NCBI RefSeq assembly: GCF_019578655.1
Contig: NC_063256.1
Location: 7,130,001 to 7,194,000 of the forward strand
Length of the DNA: 64,000 nucleotides
Direction: 5' to 3'
From: Ricinus communis
Lineage: Eukaryota > Streptophyta > Magnoliopsida > Malpighiales > Euphorbiaceae
Position 1 is the first letter of the stretch. The number at the start of each line of letters is the position of its first letter. A program made the position numbers and the translations under genes. Positions 12,998 through 27,671 of this stretch are shown piece by piece. The notes beneath the pieces were generated by a model. It saw only the letters and a program-made list of their open reading frames with translations, was not told where the DNA came from and searched no databases.

Positions 12998-13420
12998 TCT
13001 ATATATATTAATTTTTAAAATTTTAATTTTTTTTTATATATATACTTTTAATTTTGACGCACAAAATTTTTGTTTTAATATATATACTATTTCTAATACA
13101 TAAAATTTAAATTTCAATATAATTTTATAATTTTTTATTAATTTATTAATTAATATATTATATTTCTAATTAAATACTAATTCTAATTCTAAAAAATAAC
13201 ACATTACTAATAAATTAACTTTTTAATTAGATAACGATTATTCCAAAATGTAACATATTAATTATTATTTTAATATTATGTTAACTTATAGATTAATTTT
13301 TAATTAGATAATAATTTAAAAATAATACTCTTAAATATTATATTTTAAGAATAAATTAATATTTAATTATACAATAATTTTTAATTTTAAAAAAAATAGT
13401 AAAAAGAAAAAAAAATAAAA
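12998..13420. repeat. Dispersed AT-rich repeat, copy 1
   Basis: Shares an ordered set of words with copies near 19498-19990 and 42875-43470: tatattaatttttaaaatt, then a cataaaatttttgttttaatat-like string, then aatttattaattaat, then tttctaattaaatact. The order and spacing are kept, so this is a repeat family and not just random AT-rich sequence. No coding capacity is visible. It may be a decayed transposon or LTR fragment. Confidence 0.6.
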
Positions 13421-14246
13421 GTGGAAAAGGAATTGGTATATTAATAGGCAACAGGGCTCTCAAATCAGTACAAAGAAAATAGAAGGGCCTAAGCCCCAAA
13501 ATCACATTTCCCCCAATGTGTCTTCTAAAACTTGAACTCACGACCTATCAATAGACTGGCACGCATGCCTATAGAGAAAGTAAGATTCTGGAAAAGCCAT
13601 TGGAAACAAGATTCCTTGCATTAGAGCCCTTGGCCACAAATGTATCAGGAAAAAGAAAAACTATATGAAACTAAAAAAGAAAAAAAAAAAAGATCTTTTA
13701 ATATGAAACTAAAAAGAAACAAATAAAATAAACACCCTAAGAGCATCTTTAATGTATATTTTATATATGTCAAACTCTTTATTTTAAAAAATTATATTAT
13801 AAAATGACACTTCAATATACTATTTATTCTTTACATATAAAAAAACTAAAACTCATTTTCTACTATATATTTAATAAATGCATTATAAATCTTTATATGT
13901 TTGATTTAATTAATATTTTTTATTCTATTCTTTTATTGGTATTTATTAAAAAGAAGATAAAAAAGAAACTAAAATCATTATGCTTATGAAAATAAAAGCA
14001 ATATATATAATACAATGTAAAGAGTTTATTGAACTTAAATAAATATTTTATTCTTTGTATGTAAATATTTTTTTAAAATATTTTTATGATATAAGTTATA
14101 TTTTTTTTTAAATAAAAAATATCGTTGAAAATTCTCGACTTGCAAAGTCCGTAAAAGGGGAAAAAATTCTGCCCAAAAGATTAAGAGGAGAAAAAGCTAA
14201 TATTTTATTTACCATTCACAAATCAAGTAAATAATGACCAATTGAC
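13421..14246. other. AT-rich intergenic DNA
   Basis: No gene. A segment at 13440-13660 is less AT-rich and contains a tRNA B-box-like string on the minus strand (GGTCGTGAGTTCAAG at 13545-13531), but no A box at proper spacing. Confidence 0.4.
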
Positions 14247-14763
14247 TATCACAACAATTAATTTCATAACTCGTACACAAATCAAAGATACAAATTACAA
14301 ATTAATCACTAAAATACATAGATAATTAACTAACTCAAGAATTAACAACACTGCACTTTTTCCTGATCTCTCCTTTAGAGCCAGTAAGAACTTCAATGGC
14401 TCCCATCCTCTTCATTGACTGAGCAAACTCTGTAAAGAAAGCTTTAGAATTAAGCAACTCTCCAGCAATTTTACTGGCAATCTTGTTCGTTAGAAGGGCT
14501 GCATCAGATTGGAAAAGACCCTTATGCTGCTTAAGAATAACAAAGTAATCGTTATCAAATGTGAAAGAGCTATCAGGATCCATCTCTACTGTGGTTGTCG
14601 TGTCGGCAAGACTTCGACATTTGGCCTTCAGGAACTCCGCATAGGTTGCGCTAAGGGAAGGGTCTTGATCGCCTTTTCCTGTGAAATTGTAAAGCCTATT
14701 GCTGAAGAGATTGCAGTGTCCTACTCCAATGGTGTGTCCACCTACAAACATTCAAAGAAATTT
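14247..14763. repeat. Gene-conversion tract, copy in peroxidase 1
   Basis: Base-for-base identical to 20288-20804 by my line-by-line reading (517 bp). It covers the 3' flank, the whole last exon and about 22 bp of the preceding intron. Outside it the two peroxidase loci are clearly diverged. Confidence 0.9.
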
Positions 14764-15537
14764 TGATATATATAGTTTTTTATCATATTAACTTCTCTTT
14801 TTTCTAAAGAAAATAACTAACAGAAGGAGTCGATATGTAATTAATATTATCACAATTATTATTGCTCAAAATACTAATTGTTCGAGTAAATAGTTACCTG
14901 ACAGTACAACTAGATCATGGACTGTAAGACCCTTGCTTTTAAAATTTTGCTTAAGAGCAGAGAAATTGGCAAAGGGCGAAGGTATATGAGCAAAGACTTC
15001 AGAAGCTAGTGAAACACTGCCATCTCTTCTACCAGTAAGCACTTCCCATAGTGGTTTTTTGAACTGAGGCAAAAGGGAAATGCATTTTATATCAGGCGTG
15101 ATGGACGATGCATGGAAAACATGAAAATAGTTGGTTTTAAATATACCTGGTAGGAAACCGAATCCCTGGCAGCCAAGGCCAATATATCAGCACAAGATAC
15201 AAGTCCTGGACATACTTTCTCTAGCTCTGATTTTATGTCTTCAATAACATCAAATCCTGTCAAAGTTAGGTTTGGAATTGAATCTTTCTCTGCAGTGTTG
15301 TTTGTTGTTGATTCTATTAAAATTGAACCATCGCATCCCTGAAATTTAATTAGACATTACGTCACGCATATGCACACTAATAAATTAGAGATCAAAAAGT
15401 TAAAAGAGCATTTATGTATGCACATAAAAAACAAAACTATTTTGTCCATGCATTCTAATTACCTAGGACAGGTACGATTGTGCAAATTAACCATATCCAC
15501 TCATGTATAATTTATTGCTAGTGCAAATTAACCATGT

Positions 15538-15569
<32 letters not shown>

Positions 15570-15827
15570 TACATATAAAAGAATTGGCTTGTATATGTGC
15601 ATGAAATAAAGTGCATGTCTTACCCTGACAAAGCAGTCATGAAAATGCATTCTCAACAACTTAGCAGGTAAATTGGGATTGCTTAAGACATGTCTCTCAG
15701 TAACCTTCCTAACAATATCTTCTGCTTGAGGACAGGATTTTCTATAGAATTTCTTCCTCAGACCACCTCCTTGACAAACACCAATAACACACAAAACTAA
15801 CAAGCAAATGAGAAAAACAGTCTTCAT
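14335..15827 (-). CDS. Class III secretory peroxidase 1 (322 aa)
   Basis: Class III plant peroxidases are secreted haem enzymes that use H2O2 to oxidise phenolics in the apoplast, for example in lignification and wall stiffening. Four exons (15827-15624, 15338-15147, 15063-14898, 14741-14335) give 323 codons including the stop, the usual four-exon plan and length. A signal peptide covers about residues 1-20 ([20 protein letters not shown]). The distal site is RMHFHDCF with Arg59 and His63. The proximal haem ligand is His190 in [11 protein letters not shown]. Cysteines pair as expected in the family (for example SCPQ, GCDG, SCAD, KCSVVN). It resembles the peroxidase 3/27 group; that subclass is a guess. 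The last exon is identical to that of the second copy 6 kb away. Confidence 0.95.
15537..15570. repeat. (AT)n(AG)n compound microsatellite
   Basis: An AT run followed by an AG run in intron 1 of peroxidase 1. The intron of the second copy lacks it. Confidence 0.9.
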
Positions 15828-15940
15828 GTTTCAGACCTTTTACTCGACTGATTCTCAATTCAGCTTCTTCTACTAAGTAAACAAATTTATGAATCCAATT
15901 ATATCTACAATTAATGCAACAGACACCAATTACTTGTTCC

Positions 15941-15948
15941 TTTTTATA
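15941..15948 (-). promoter_or_regulatory. Likely TATA box of peroxidase 1
   Basis: TATAAAAA on the gene strand, about 115-120 bp upstream of the ATG. The same element is kept at the same distance upstream of the second copy. The flanking region 15828-16085 is recognisably similar to 22004-22256. Confidence 0.6.
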
Positions 15949-16096
15949 CTCGTGCTGGGGCATCTTTCCTTTTAAATTCCAGATAAGCAATGAATATTAT
16001 GCTACATATAATTACTTAGAGAGGGAGAGGCTGAATTTGAAATTTGACTTGGAATTTAAAATTCCATGTATCTTCCACAACCCATTTCTAATGATA

Positions 16097-16099
<3 letters not shown>

Positions 16100-16132
<33 letters not shown>
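16100..16132. repeat. (AT)n microsatellite
   Basis: About 16 AT units upstream of peroxidase 1, at the edge of the promoter similarity shared with the second copy. Confidence 0.95.
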
Positions 16133-16136
<4 letters not shown>

Positions 16137-19081
16137 TAAAATGATAATGATAAAAGGCAAAAAAGAAAAAAGAAAAAAGAAAAAAAAGAGTATTTCTATT
16201 GTTATTTAGGATCAAGCTGAGCACGAAACGTTTATGATAATCCATATTCTAGGTCAAAGACCTATAATATCAGTATGCATCGAATTGAAGCCACATTTGA
16301 AAAAGCAGCAAGGCATATATAGCTGGTGAGTATATAGTCCAATCAAATGTATGAAAACATATTAATTTAAAAGCAAATATAATGGATTCATTTCTAGCTA
16401 GTTCTCTACCTTGGCTACTAAAACTCATCAAGATTTGAGATAAATTTGGTCAAAGTAATAGTTCAATATTGGTTAATCAAACAGTAAAACCCAACATTCT
16501 TTTTTTTTTTTTTTAAAAAAAAGCTCTGTATTAGATATTTTTAGATTTTATTAATTTCTGTTAATATTTCCACATAATATTGATAGTATGATTACTCCAT
16601 TAAAATATTTTAATTTAATAATAGCAAATTTATTTCCTGAGTTCATAAAAGAATATATTTCTAAGCTTTAAAATAACAAAGAATTAGAAGTGCAATAATG
16701 GAAGACCTTAAAAGAAAAATATCATGATCAGACAACCTAATTAATCATGCAATAATATTACATATAGAAATGTCCCAAAGTCAATGTAATTAAGCAAAGG
16801 AAATAACAAAAGTCAAAGACAGACATCATTCACCGATGGACGTGCCATATATTAACAATATTCTCTTTCTGCACATGCCTTTTTTCAGTGCTTATATTTG
16901 TTACTATGACATCCAATTTGAGAATTCGTATGGTGAAGACATGTAACGATAATCCCTACCTAACTTTCTTAAGACATAATAATGTGTTCAATTACCGTTA
17001 TTAGTTAATACGTATGATTTCTTAAGACCTGACAGAGCATGCAATATACCAAGAACTAGCTGTTATACTTCCGCAGGTTAATTAGTTTTATCCTTATTAA
17101 TTTCATAATGGTTGATGCTTATTGTATACCTCACCGAAGAACAGAAGTCTGTTAACAACTATATATTAAAAGAATATGTGTTCAAGGCTTCGACATGCAT
17201 GGACATACGTACTCATTATATATGTGTTATACAATAATCTTTTTATATCATCCTAATTGTTTAACCTAATGGTAATGCATCTATTTTGATTTTATCTTAT
17301 GAAATCATAGCTTAATAAACTATAAATTTAAACTCAACTACAAAAAAATCCAAGTGAATGAGATTTCATGTTGTTGGTTTAGATTTTATAAATGATGCAT
17401 AGGTATTGATAATAATTCATTGGATCATTGGATGAAATAAAAAGAAAAGAAAATCAATATTTTAGTTGGAATAATCATTGCCAAATAATATTCATGATGA
17501 TCTTATTAGGGGGATTAGTATAGTGCCAGTGCACTAGCTTGCTAATTACTTCTTCTCCATTATTTTAATTTTTAAATAGAGAAGCCCTTTTAAAACTTAA
17601 ATAAGTATATGGGTTTTCTGATGATACTAATTTAATCACCGAATTAATTTAGATAAGCAAAAACATGAGTTGTATGATATGTTGATTGAACATATTGTTT
17701 TTTTGATTTTAAATGAATGTTGCCAAGTCAAACTCTTCTGTTTCTAATTTGGTTGAGTTGACTTCTGAGATAGCCAAGGTTTTATGCTTGTCAAAATGTT
17801 TGTTGTAGGATGGATTGGTCCGAAAACAGTTGGCTTCAAAGGAGATTAGCTTATAATCATTTTAATTCCAGATCGCTTTCATCAAACTCTAATAAGACAT
17901 TCCAACAAATAGTTTTTTTTTTTAGTATTATGTTGATAGATATTAGGCTTAATTTTTAAATAAATCTTATAATTGTGTCCTTGTTTTAAAATATAAAAAT
18001 ATTTAATAACTCGGTCAATAAATGCGAGCTATTAACAAATATCTTCGAGGATTAATCCAACCTCCAGAATACCTCCAAGATTGGTTGGAAAGCGCTGAAC
18101 GGGGTTGTCCAGCCATTTACTCTGACGATAAAATGAGTAACTTGTAAGCGAGTAGCTAATGTGTATTAAGATTGTAAAATAACATGTACCTGTAAACGTG
18201 GTGTCCCCGTTCCTTATATATATATTAAAGGTTTTCTAGTCCTTTTAGAAGAGAAATTTCACATTTGTAGGTCGTCCTAACTATATTAGAATTTGAATTA
18301 TTGTTTGTTAGTAGAGTTCAAGATCGGGTTGGACTCTATAACTAGAGTTCATCCAAGACACGATCTCTTAAAATTCCCGCTATAATAAGATATAACATTA
18401 GTTAACTTTGTCTTTCTTGAATGGGACAAGTTGATTTATAATGCTTATTATCTCAAATTACAGGTATTTTTATTTTTCAAATATCAATTAAATAAGTAAT
18501 GCTCTAAAATTCATTTGTTAATATATATACTATATCATCTAAAGTTAGACTTTAACTATTTTGCTTCAAAATTATAAAATTTTATTGGATAAATTCTTGA
18601 ATTTCGATAAAATACTAAATTTGTTTTATTTGGATCCAAATAGTTAAAAATCATATAGCAACAATAAATGAATAGGCAAGATCAATAAAATTAATGTGAG
18701 TAGTTCATACTTAATATATTTAACAAAGATATTTAAGCAAAACTTTGTAAAAATTAATTGTATCAATTATAAGAATTTTTTTTTTTTCAATTTATGTGTA
18801 AATTGAAAGTGATTTTTTTTTTAATGGATAAAGTTTTTTTTTTTTTTTCATTTAAAGGAATTAAGGTTCACATACTCAAGAATTTCAATAATAGAGGTTA
18901 TTTGATCTTAAAACGAGAAATTTTGCAAGTGAGGTAAAATGACCAGAAAATATCAGAAGATTCATATGGCCATTTTTTCGATAACTTCAGGGCCAAATTA
19001 AATCTTATTTCTTTTTCTTTAATTAAAAGTAAGAAAAACAAAAAAGAAATCTCCATCTTCTTCTTATCTTCTCCTTTAGCA
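16133..19081. other. AT-rich spacer between the peroxidase copies
   Basis: No gene recognised. The segment at about 18000-18400 is less AT-rich and has an LTR-like look (gtccccgttccttatatatatatt as a possible TATA region), but no matching partner LTR or TG...CA ends were found. Poly-T runs occur near 16500, 18780 and 18835. Confidence 0.45.
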
Positions 19082-19174
19082 ATGAAGGCAAAGGGCCAAC
19101 CGAGTGCACGCGACACACACCGCGATCGTAATATTTACAATTCACCTCGCCGTCGTCGTGATTGGCTCCCGTGA
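19082..19174 (+). other. Orphan exon-like ORF of 30 codons
   Basis: An island richer in G+C than its surroundings carries an ATG ORF of 30 codons (starting MKAKGQPSARDTHRDRN), preceded by a CT-rich 5' UTR-like stretch (ctccatcttcttcttatcttctc) and ending at CCC/GTGAGT, a strong donor that overlaps the stop. It looks like a first exon, but no following exon is visible. Either it is a remnant of a lost gene or an unrecognised small gene. The protein is basic and I do not recognise it. Confidence 0.3.
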
Positions 19175-19261
19175 GTTTCTTCGTTTTGTCCGTCTCCCAA
19201 TATCTGGCAGGCCTTTAGTTTAGTTACATACAGTACTCTTTTTTGGTAAATAAAAATAGAT

Positions 19262-19478
19262 AAATTTTTCGACAGATTCCGTCTACTGCGTCATTTATAA
19301 ACTAAAATAATTAAATATTGATATATAGTTTCATTTATTAATTATAGTATTTTTATTAGTTGGTATATTTATTGGCAATAACAATTCATGATTAAAGTCC
19401 AACCAATGAAAATACTATAATTAATAAATGAACCCACATATTAATTTAGTCTACGGATGATGTGGTAGAAATGTTACA
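19262..19478. mobile_element. MITE-like imperfect inverted repeat
   Basis: The arms contain ttcatttattaattatagtattt near 19330 and its reverse complement aatactataattaataaatgaa near 19410. The outer parts are also related: tccgtctactgcgtcat at the left and, read on the other strand, ctaccacatcatccgtagac at the right. The whole is about 215 bp with no coding capacity, fitting a small non-autonomous DNA transposon. Confidence 0.55.
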
Positions 19479-19497
19479 TTTAATTTTCATCAATTTG

Positions 19498-19990
19498 TGT
19501 ATATATTAATTTTTGAAAATTTTTTTTTGGCATAGTGTTTAATTTTTGACACATAAAATTTTTGTTTTAATATGTATACTTATTTTTGACACATGAGATT
19601 CAAAATGATGCGTAGTTTTATAGTTTTTTCAATTAATTTATTAATTACTAAGTTACATTTCTAATTAAACTGAAATAGCATATTAATTATATTTTAATAT
19701 TATATTATATTAACTAATTAATTAATTTTCTAATTAGATAATAACTTCAATTTTAAAAAATAATATCTTATATTTCAATAATATAATTAATTATTTTAAT
19801 TATGTAATAAATTTTTAATTATAAAAAATAGTAATATCAATTATATTGATAGTATTAATTCATATAATACTAAAATTAATTAAAAAGTTTTTTTATATTA
19901 TTACACTAATAAATTTTAAAATTTTAAGAAAAATAGTTAATTTACTATTATTTTTAAATATTATTAATTAATATTTAAATATTAAAAATT
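19498..19990. repeat. Dispersed AT-rich repeat, copy 2
   Basis: Contains gacacataaaatttttg and tttaatatgtatact, followed by ttaatttattaatta and acatttctaattaaact, in the same order as copy 1 at 12998-13420 and the copy at 42875-43470. Confidence 0.6.
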
Positions 19991-20231
19991 TATTAACTTC
20001 ATCTTATAATAAAAATAATAATAACGGATGTGTGATGCTAGGTAAATTATTAGTTAGAATTAGATATTAATCAAGGAATAAAATAAAAATTAAATAGTTT
20101 TCTTAAAATGATATAATAATAAAATAGTTAATAATTGTCACAATTTTTTAAAAGAATCTAAACTCAAGTTATTGTTACTGCAATGGATAGAGTTTAATAG
20201 CTGAGATTCATATATTTAATAGAACACTTAG

Positions 20232-20238
<7 letters not shown>

Positions 20239-20271
<33 letters not shown>
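20239..20271. repeat. (TA)n microsatellite
   Basis: About 16 TA units, ending 16 bases before the identical tract that starts at 20288. Confidence 0.95.
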
Positions 20272-20273
<2 letters not shown>

Positions 20274-20375
20274 AATGATTAAATTATTATCACAACAATT
20301 AATTTCATAACTCGTACACAAATCAAAGATACAAATTACAAATTAATCACTAAAATACATAGATAATTAACTAAC

Positions 20376-22003
<1,628 letters not shown>

Positions 22004-22114
22004 GTTTAAGACCTTAATTTTTCTCGAGTAATTCTCAATTCAGCTTCTTCTACTACGTAAAAAGATTTATGATTCAATTAGTTCTACAATGCAATTGACA
22101 CCAATTGCTTGTTC

Positions 22115-22122
22115 CTTTTATA
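22115..22122 (-). promoter_or_regulatory. Likely TATA box of peroxidase 2
   Basis: TATAAAAG on the gene strand, about 112-119 bp upstream of the ATG, aligned with the TATA box of peroxidase 1. Confidence 0.6.
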
Positions 22123-22259
22123 CTCGCGGTATGGCATCTTTCCTTCCAAATTCCAGATAAGCAACGAATACTGTATTACATATAATTATTTTGAGGCAGA
22201 GGCTGACTTGGTATATAAAATTCCATGTGTTCTCCACAACCCACTTCTAATGATAACTA

Positions 22260-25200
22260 AGTTATATTGTTTAGGCTAATTTGGAGTCAAATGATTTGGT
22301 TCAATTATAGTGATAGTATAAGTTTACAATTATTGCTTAACGAGTGCCGTGAAACTTGTGTCAACAGAATCTGACAGAGCATACATTAATCCCTTTAATT
22401 CTGCAAGTCATTCTTAATCCTTGTTAATTTCATAATGCTTGATGCTTATCGTTTCATGATAAACAATAAAAATGATAGTAAGTTAAACGAGTTGTAGGAT
22501 ATGTCCATCAAACCTATTTCTTGAAGTTAAATGTTGCCAACTCTAAGCCCTTCTCTTTCTAAATTGTTCCAGTTGAAATATGAGTTGGTTGGGTCTTTCT
22601 ACCCGGATTCGAAGTGATGGGGGTGACAAATTTGGAACCTGTCCTGCAGCAAAATAGAGCTCTTATGGTCACATCCAATTCGTGGTACCACTAATTGTCT
22701 TCTCTCCCCATTTTAATGTTTATATAAAAAGAAAAGGCGTCTGAGATTGCCAACCACAGAGATCATACAGTTTTTGTTATAGGGATGGATTGGTGTGGAA
22801 AATAGTTGGCTTCAATTTTGTTTAATTGTAAGACCATAGCGATACAGGAGCCTCCTTCGGTTTGCCCTTCATGGATGAGTATGATGATGCTATTATGATA
22901 AAAGGACCCATAAGCAATCCAACCCACTTACTCTTTTCATTTAATTTTTATTTATGAATTGTAGCAGAATAATTTATTGGAAAATATCAGAAATTCTATT
23001 TTTTATTATCAATTTCAAGGTTTGTTATTCTTTTCATTTTTATCTTTTTAAAATATTAAAAATGCAGTTTTCTATTTTTTAATTACAATTTTAAATTTTT
23101 CAGATGTTGAAAAAATAAAAATAATTAAAAAAAGGACTAAAAAAACTACAGCATAAATTTTAAAAGAAAATTAAAAATTAAAATTTCAAAAAGAAACATT
23201 TATACTACAAAAATAATTATTTTATTAATTTTAATATCTTTTAAAAAAGTTTCTCAAATTTACTGAATATTTATCCCAACCCGTTATAAACGGAATTAAT
23301 AATATTTAAATTTTTTTATATAAATGAAATTATTGCATATCCAATAATTATATATATATATTTAAACTTAAGTTCTAAATAAATATCGGAGTATTATTAT
23401 TATCGAAATATATCTTTTTCCCAAGAGTCAAGAAACAACAGGTAAAAAAAAAGGAAAAAGAGAATATCACATTCTAATACTCTTCGGCCAAGCAGCGCCA
23501 AGACAGTCTCTATCTGTCAAACTTGAAACAAAAAGGGGGAATTTCTTCCACTCTATGACAAGACAACCACGGGACATCTCTAACCAATCGTTACCCAAAC
23601 AATCAGCAACGCCATTTCCTTCTCGTTAAAAAAATCAAAAGAAATTCCAAACTATGGCTCTAATTCTCTTTTCTTGTTTCTCGATTATGCATTTTCTTAA
23701 ATAATTAATAAAAGATACGTGTGTCTGACTAATGATAATTAGTAAAACCCTACCAAGATTTTGTTTTGGGTTTGAAATGGAAAAGGTAAATAAATAAAAA
23801 TAGGTATTTTAATCAGACGAAAGCAAAGTGCAAAGAAAGAAAAGGTACGAAGGAACAGAAAAGACCAGCAAAAACAAGAAAAGGGTAAGATAGGCAATAA
23901 CGATCATATTCTCAGTAGCATTCGAATTTCAAAAATAGTGTCACTATTTGGAGGGAGAGAGAGAGAGAGAGAGAGACCTAACGCTTACTGGCTACTCGAT
24001 CAGGTGGGTCCCGTAATCTTGGAGATCTTTCTTTGCCCATGGTCGCGATGCTCTGCTCTCCCCCCCAAAATTAATGAGAAAATAACAGCTCCGCTCCTTC
24101 TCCATTTCCCACAATTTTTATTTCTTTGCCTCTTCCACTGTTTTCGGATTCCTTTCTTCTTTTTTACTGCTCAACTCAACGTCCGAAATGCCTCCGCAGT
24201 TGCATTTTAAATCTTCGATTGTTAAATTGTATATAATTATTTCTTATTTTAACTTAATTTATATTTTTATATTTATTTTAATTTATTAAGAGTTATATTC
24301 TTTTTTAAAAATTTAATTATAAAAATAATAGTTTAAAATATTATATTATTCTTTTATGTTTAATAATATTTTATTGTTTTTCTTTTACAATAAAAATACT
24401 ATTAAAATAATACGTATCTTATACATATTTCAAAATAAATAATAAATTATTTGCAATTTAATAAAAATACATTGATGAATTGTTGGTAGAAAGTTGAAGG
24501 ACGTCGGATAGTTGGTAAGAAAGTGAAATGCAGCTTTATGAGTTAGTAACCAAAATATTGTCATTTTGCTGTAAATTGAAGAAGAATCCAATGTCTCGCT
24601 CCCCTCATAAAAGCAAAGCTAATTCCCACAAATATATAAAGTTTGACAATGATATAACATATTTTATAAAGAAATAACAGTTATTTATTTTCTAATTTTT
24701 ATTTTTAATACAGATATTATTTTTTTATATCATTTTTATTATATTCAATTTATTTTATATTTTTATAAAATTAGTTATTAACTTTTGTCTAAAATCAATA
24801 CAGTCAAATAATTAAATTAATAAATAAATTTATATTTTGATTTTTATCTATAATTAATATTTTTATTAAATTAGAGTAAATTTTTACTTTAATATAGTTT
24901 ATAATATGTATATAAAAGTATATTTTTTCTAACTATAAATATGTATTGTATTTTAATAATTCAAATTATATTATTTTGATAATTTTTCTCTAAATATATT
25001 TAAATTTTTAGAATTAAAATATGTAAAAAATATATAAAATAAAAATCTATTATTTTATTAAATACTAAAATTAATTTATTATGACACTAACTATATTTAT
25101 TATAATTAATAATTTCACTATAATATGAAAAAAAAGAATTTTAAATGAATTTTATACTTGATAACAGTTTAAGAACTAAATAATAATTTATTTATTAATT

Positions 25201-27671
25201 TAATTATTTAACTGCATTAACTTTAAATGCAAGGATAATAGTTAGTTTTGTAAAACATAAAGAGATTTTAGTATAATAAAAAATGTCATTAGAGACAACT
25301 AGTGTATATAAAAAAAATATTTATTTATTTATTTATTTATTTTTGATACATAAAATTTAAATTTATAAATAATTTATAATTTATAATTATTTTATTAATA
25401 AATAAGTAATATTTTTATTAAACAATATTTTGATCATAAAAAATAGCATTTTAATTATATTACATATATTATATTAACCAGTGTACTTAATTTTTTGTAA
25501 GTCTATGTGTAATTTTTAATTTTTTTAATTTAATTTATATTATTATTTATAAATAACTAATTAAAAAATAAATAGTAATTATCCATAACATAATAGCTTG
25601 ATGAAAACCTACTATTGTTTAATGAAATTTTATTCATTAAACAGTTTAACAAATATCATGTATTGTTACATTTAAATAATTTTGTTTATTTTTCTTTTAA
25701 AAAGGAAAAAGGAATACTGTTCCCTCCAAAAAAAAAAAAATCCTCAATATATATGGATGCCAGTGTTGTTATAGAAAAATAAGGATAAAAAAAAATTAAA
25801 AGCAATTTGCATAAAGATTGAACTTTTCTTTCTTATATTCAAGTAATTGTAATTTATATGATTTAATTTACTAACGAATTTAAATGTATTACTATAACAT
25901 TATGAATGTATTTAAAATTGATAAATACTTTTTAAAGCCAAAATTGACAAATACCTAAACGACAAATGCATTTGAAGAATTTCTCTTTCTAAAAAAGAAA
26001 AGAAAAGAGAGAAAAAAAAAAAATAGTAAGGAATTTGTAGAAAGCAGCGTGAGGCAGTCACGAGTCAAGAAAACGCAGACCAGACCCAAACGGCGTGGGT
26101 TCAAGGCAAAACGACAAAACAAAAAATAAAAACCATCTGGTTTCCCTTTAATCATGCGAAAGCCCTCAAAAGGACCCTTTGTTATTGGAAATATCAAAGC
26201 ATGTTCTGGTTTTTCTCAAATCCAACGGTCCCTTCAACAAATTCGAACTGTTATCTTTTTTCTTTTTGTTTTCATATCATATAATAATGTTTGGTAATTG
26301 CAGTAGTTGGAATGGAAAATGACATAATCCTATCAGTATCAGAAACACATGCTTTCTCATAATTTCTTTAACCAACTTATTACTGCTTCTTTACATATTA
26401 TTAACACAATAATGAAATGGGCAGTCCCTTTTAACCCCCACTTTTCATGTTCCTCCTTTACAAGTTAACATTGCAAGGACATTGGGACACCCGAACTTTC
26501 CTCTCTACCATAATGAATTGGAAGGACGCATTCAATTTTAATTCCATGTTATGTATTGATGGGATGGTTTCAACCCTTCTAATTTCAACTCCTTTCTGAA
26601 TGAATAATTTCAACCCTTCTAATCACATCCACTTTAAAACTTATGTTTCTTGGGTTTTACTTTCTCTTTGTCCGTCCAATTTTAATTACTCATTTTAATT
26701 TTTATACAAATTAAAAATTCAGCCATTTTTAATTATTATTATTATTATTATTATTATTTACCATATTTTAATTAAATTATTATCAATAGATCTTTTAATA
26801 CATTACATGATAATTTAAATATTAATAAACTTATCATTTTATTTATAATTTTTAAAATTTAAATAAAAAATTTGCAGTGGAATTCAAAACTATTTATACC
26901 GTAATCTACAATTTTAAAGTTAAAAAAGTAGAAACTAATCATAAAAATTATATTTATGTTAATTAATGAAGGACATTTTAGATGTTTATTACTAAATTAG
27001 TAATTAAAAAGAAAAAGTGATCTATATCTATTTTTTGACAAAGTCAGTTTAACATTTTAATTCTTAATTTAATCTAATAGACATTTAAGTTTTATTTTTT
27101 TTAATATTTAAATTTTATTTTTTAATTTAATCTAATATATATCTAAATTTTATTTTTATACAATATATGTAATTGTATGGAAGGAAGACCGCATTAAAAT
27201 ATTACAAAACATGGATTGATCATTTTATTTCCTTCTCCTGCCCGAAAATCAATTAATGACAGAAGCTGTGCCTTGTTAATTGCTGACAGTTTTCATATTA
27301 ATAATCCCATGAGCAATTAAAGAACGTCAAATAAAATTTAATAGCGCAAATTAATGCAACAAACAATTATGGCGTTAACGGTAAAACCAGAAAACTACAA
27401 GGACAAAAATGTCCAATAACACAGATAAAGCAAAGAGTTCTTTAAAATTTTGAAACAAGTGGCCGTTTAAACTGCAACTTCAAAAAACTTCAAAACCCAA
27501 AAAAAAAAAAAAAAGCCTAGCACTCTTCTCTTCAATGCAACACTCCCTTTGCGATAAACTAATCCACAAAGATTTTCCCCAGTACAACGACACTAACCCA
27601 AAACCAGAAGCAAAAAACCCATTTCAAATATTCATCTGTTGAGTAGAAAAGCTAAATTCTTGGTGAGAATT
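22260..27671. other. Gene-poor AT-rich region before the RhoGAP gene
   Basis: No gene recognised in about 5.4 kb. 24210-25950 is extremely AT-rich; a stretch near 25300-25500 shares words with the dispersed AT-rich family. Two islands are less AT-rich. At 23460-24210 there is a GA microsatellite (23954-23976) and promoter-like sequence but no conserved ORF. At 26030-26240 there is another short island. The last few hundred bases are the RhoGAP upstream region and 5' UTR. Confidence 0.45.
26732..26759. repeat. (ATT)n microsatellite
   Basis: About nine ATT units in the gene-poor region. Confidence 0.9.

Noticed and set aside
13531..13545. tRNA B-box-like string suggesting a SINE or tRNA
   Set aside because: No A box at the right distance and no cloverleaf can be drawn.
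18000..18400. Possible solo LTR between the peroxidases
   Set aside because: TATA-like region only; no TG/CA ends, target duplication or second copy found in the window.
23938..24210. 90-codon plus-strand open frame after a GA repeat
   Set aside because: Composition reflects GA and CT tracts; no family match or following exon.
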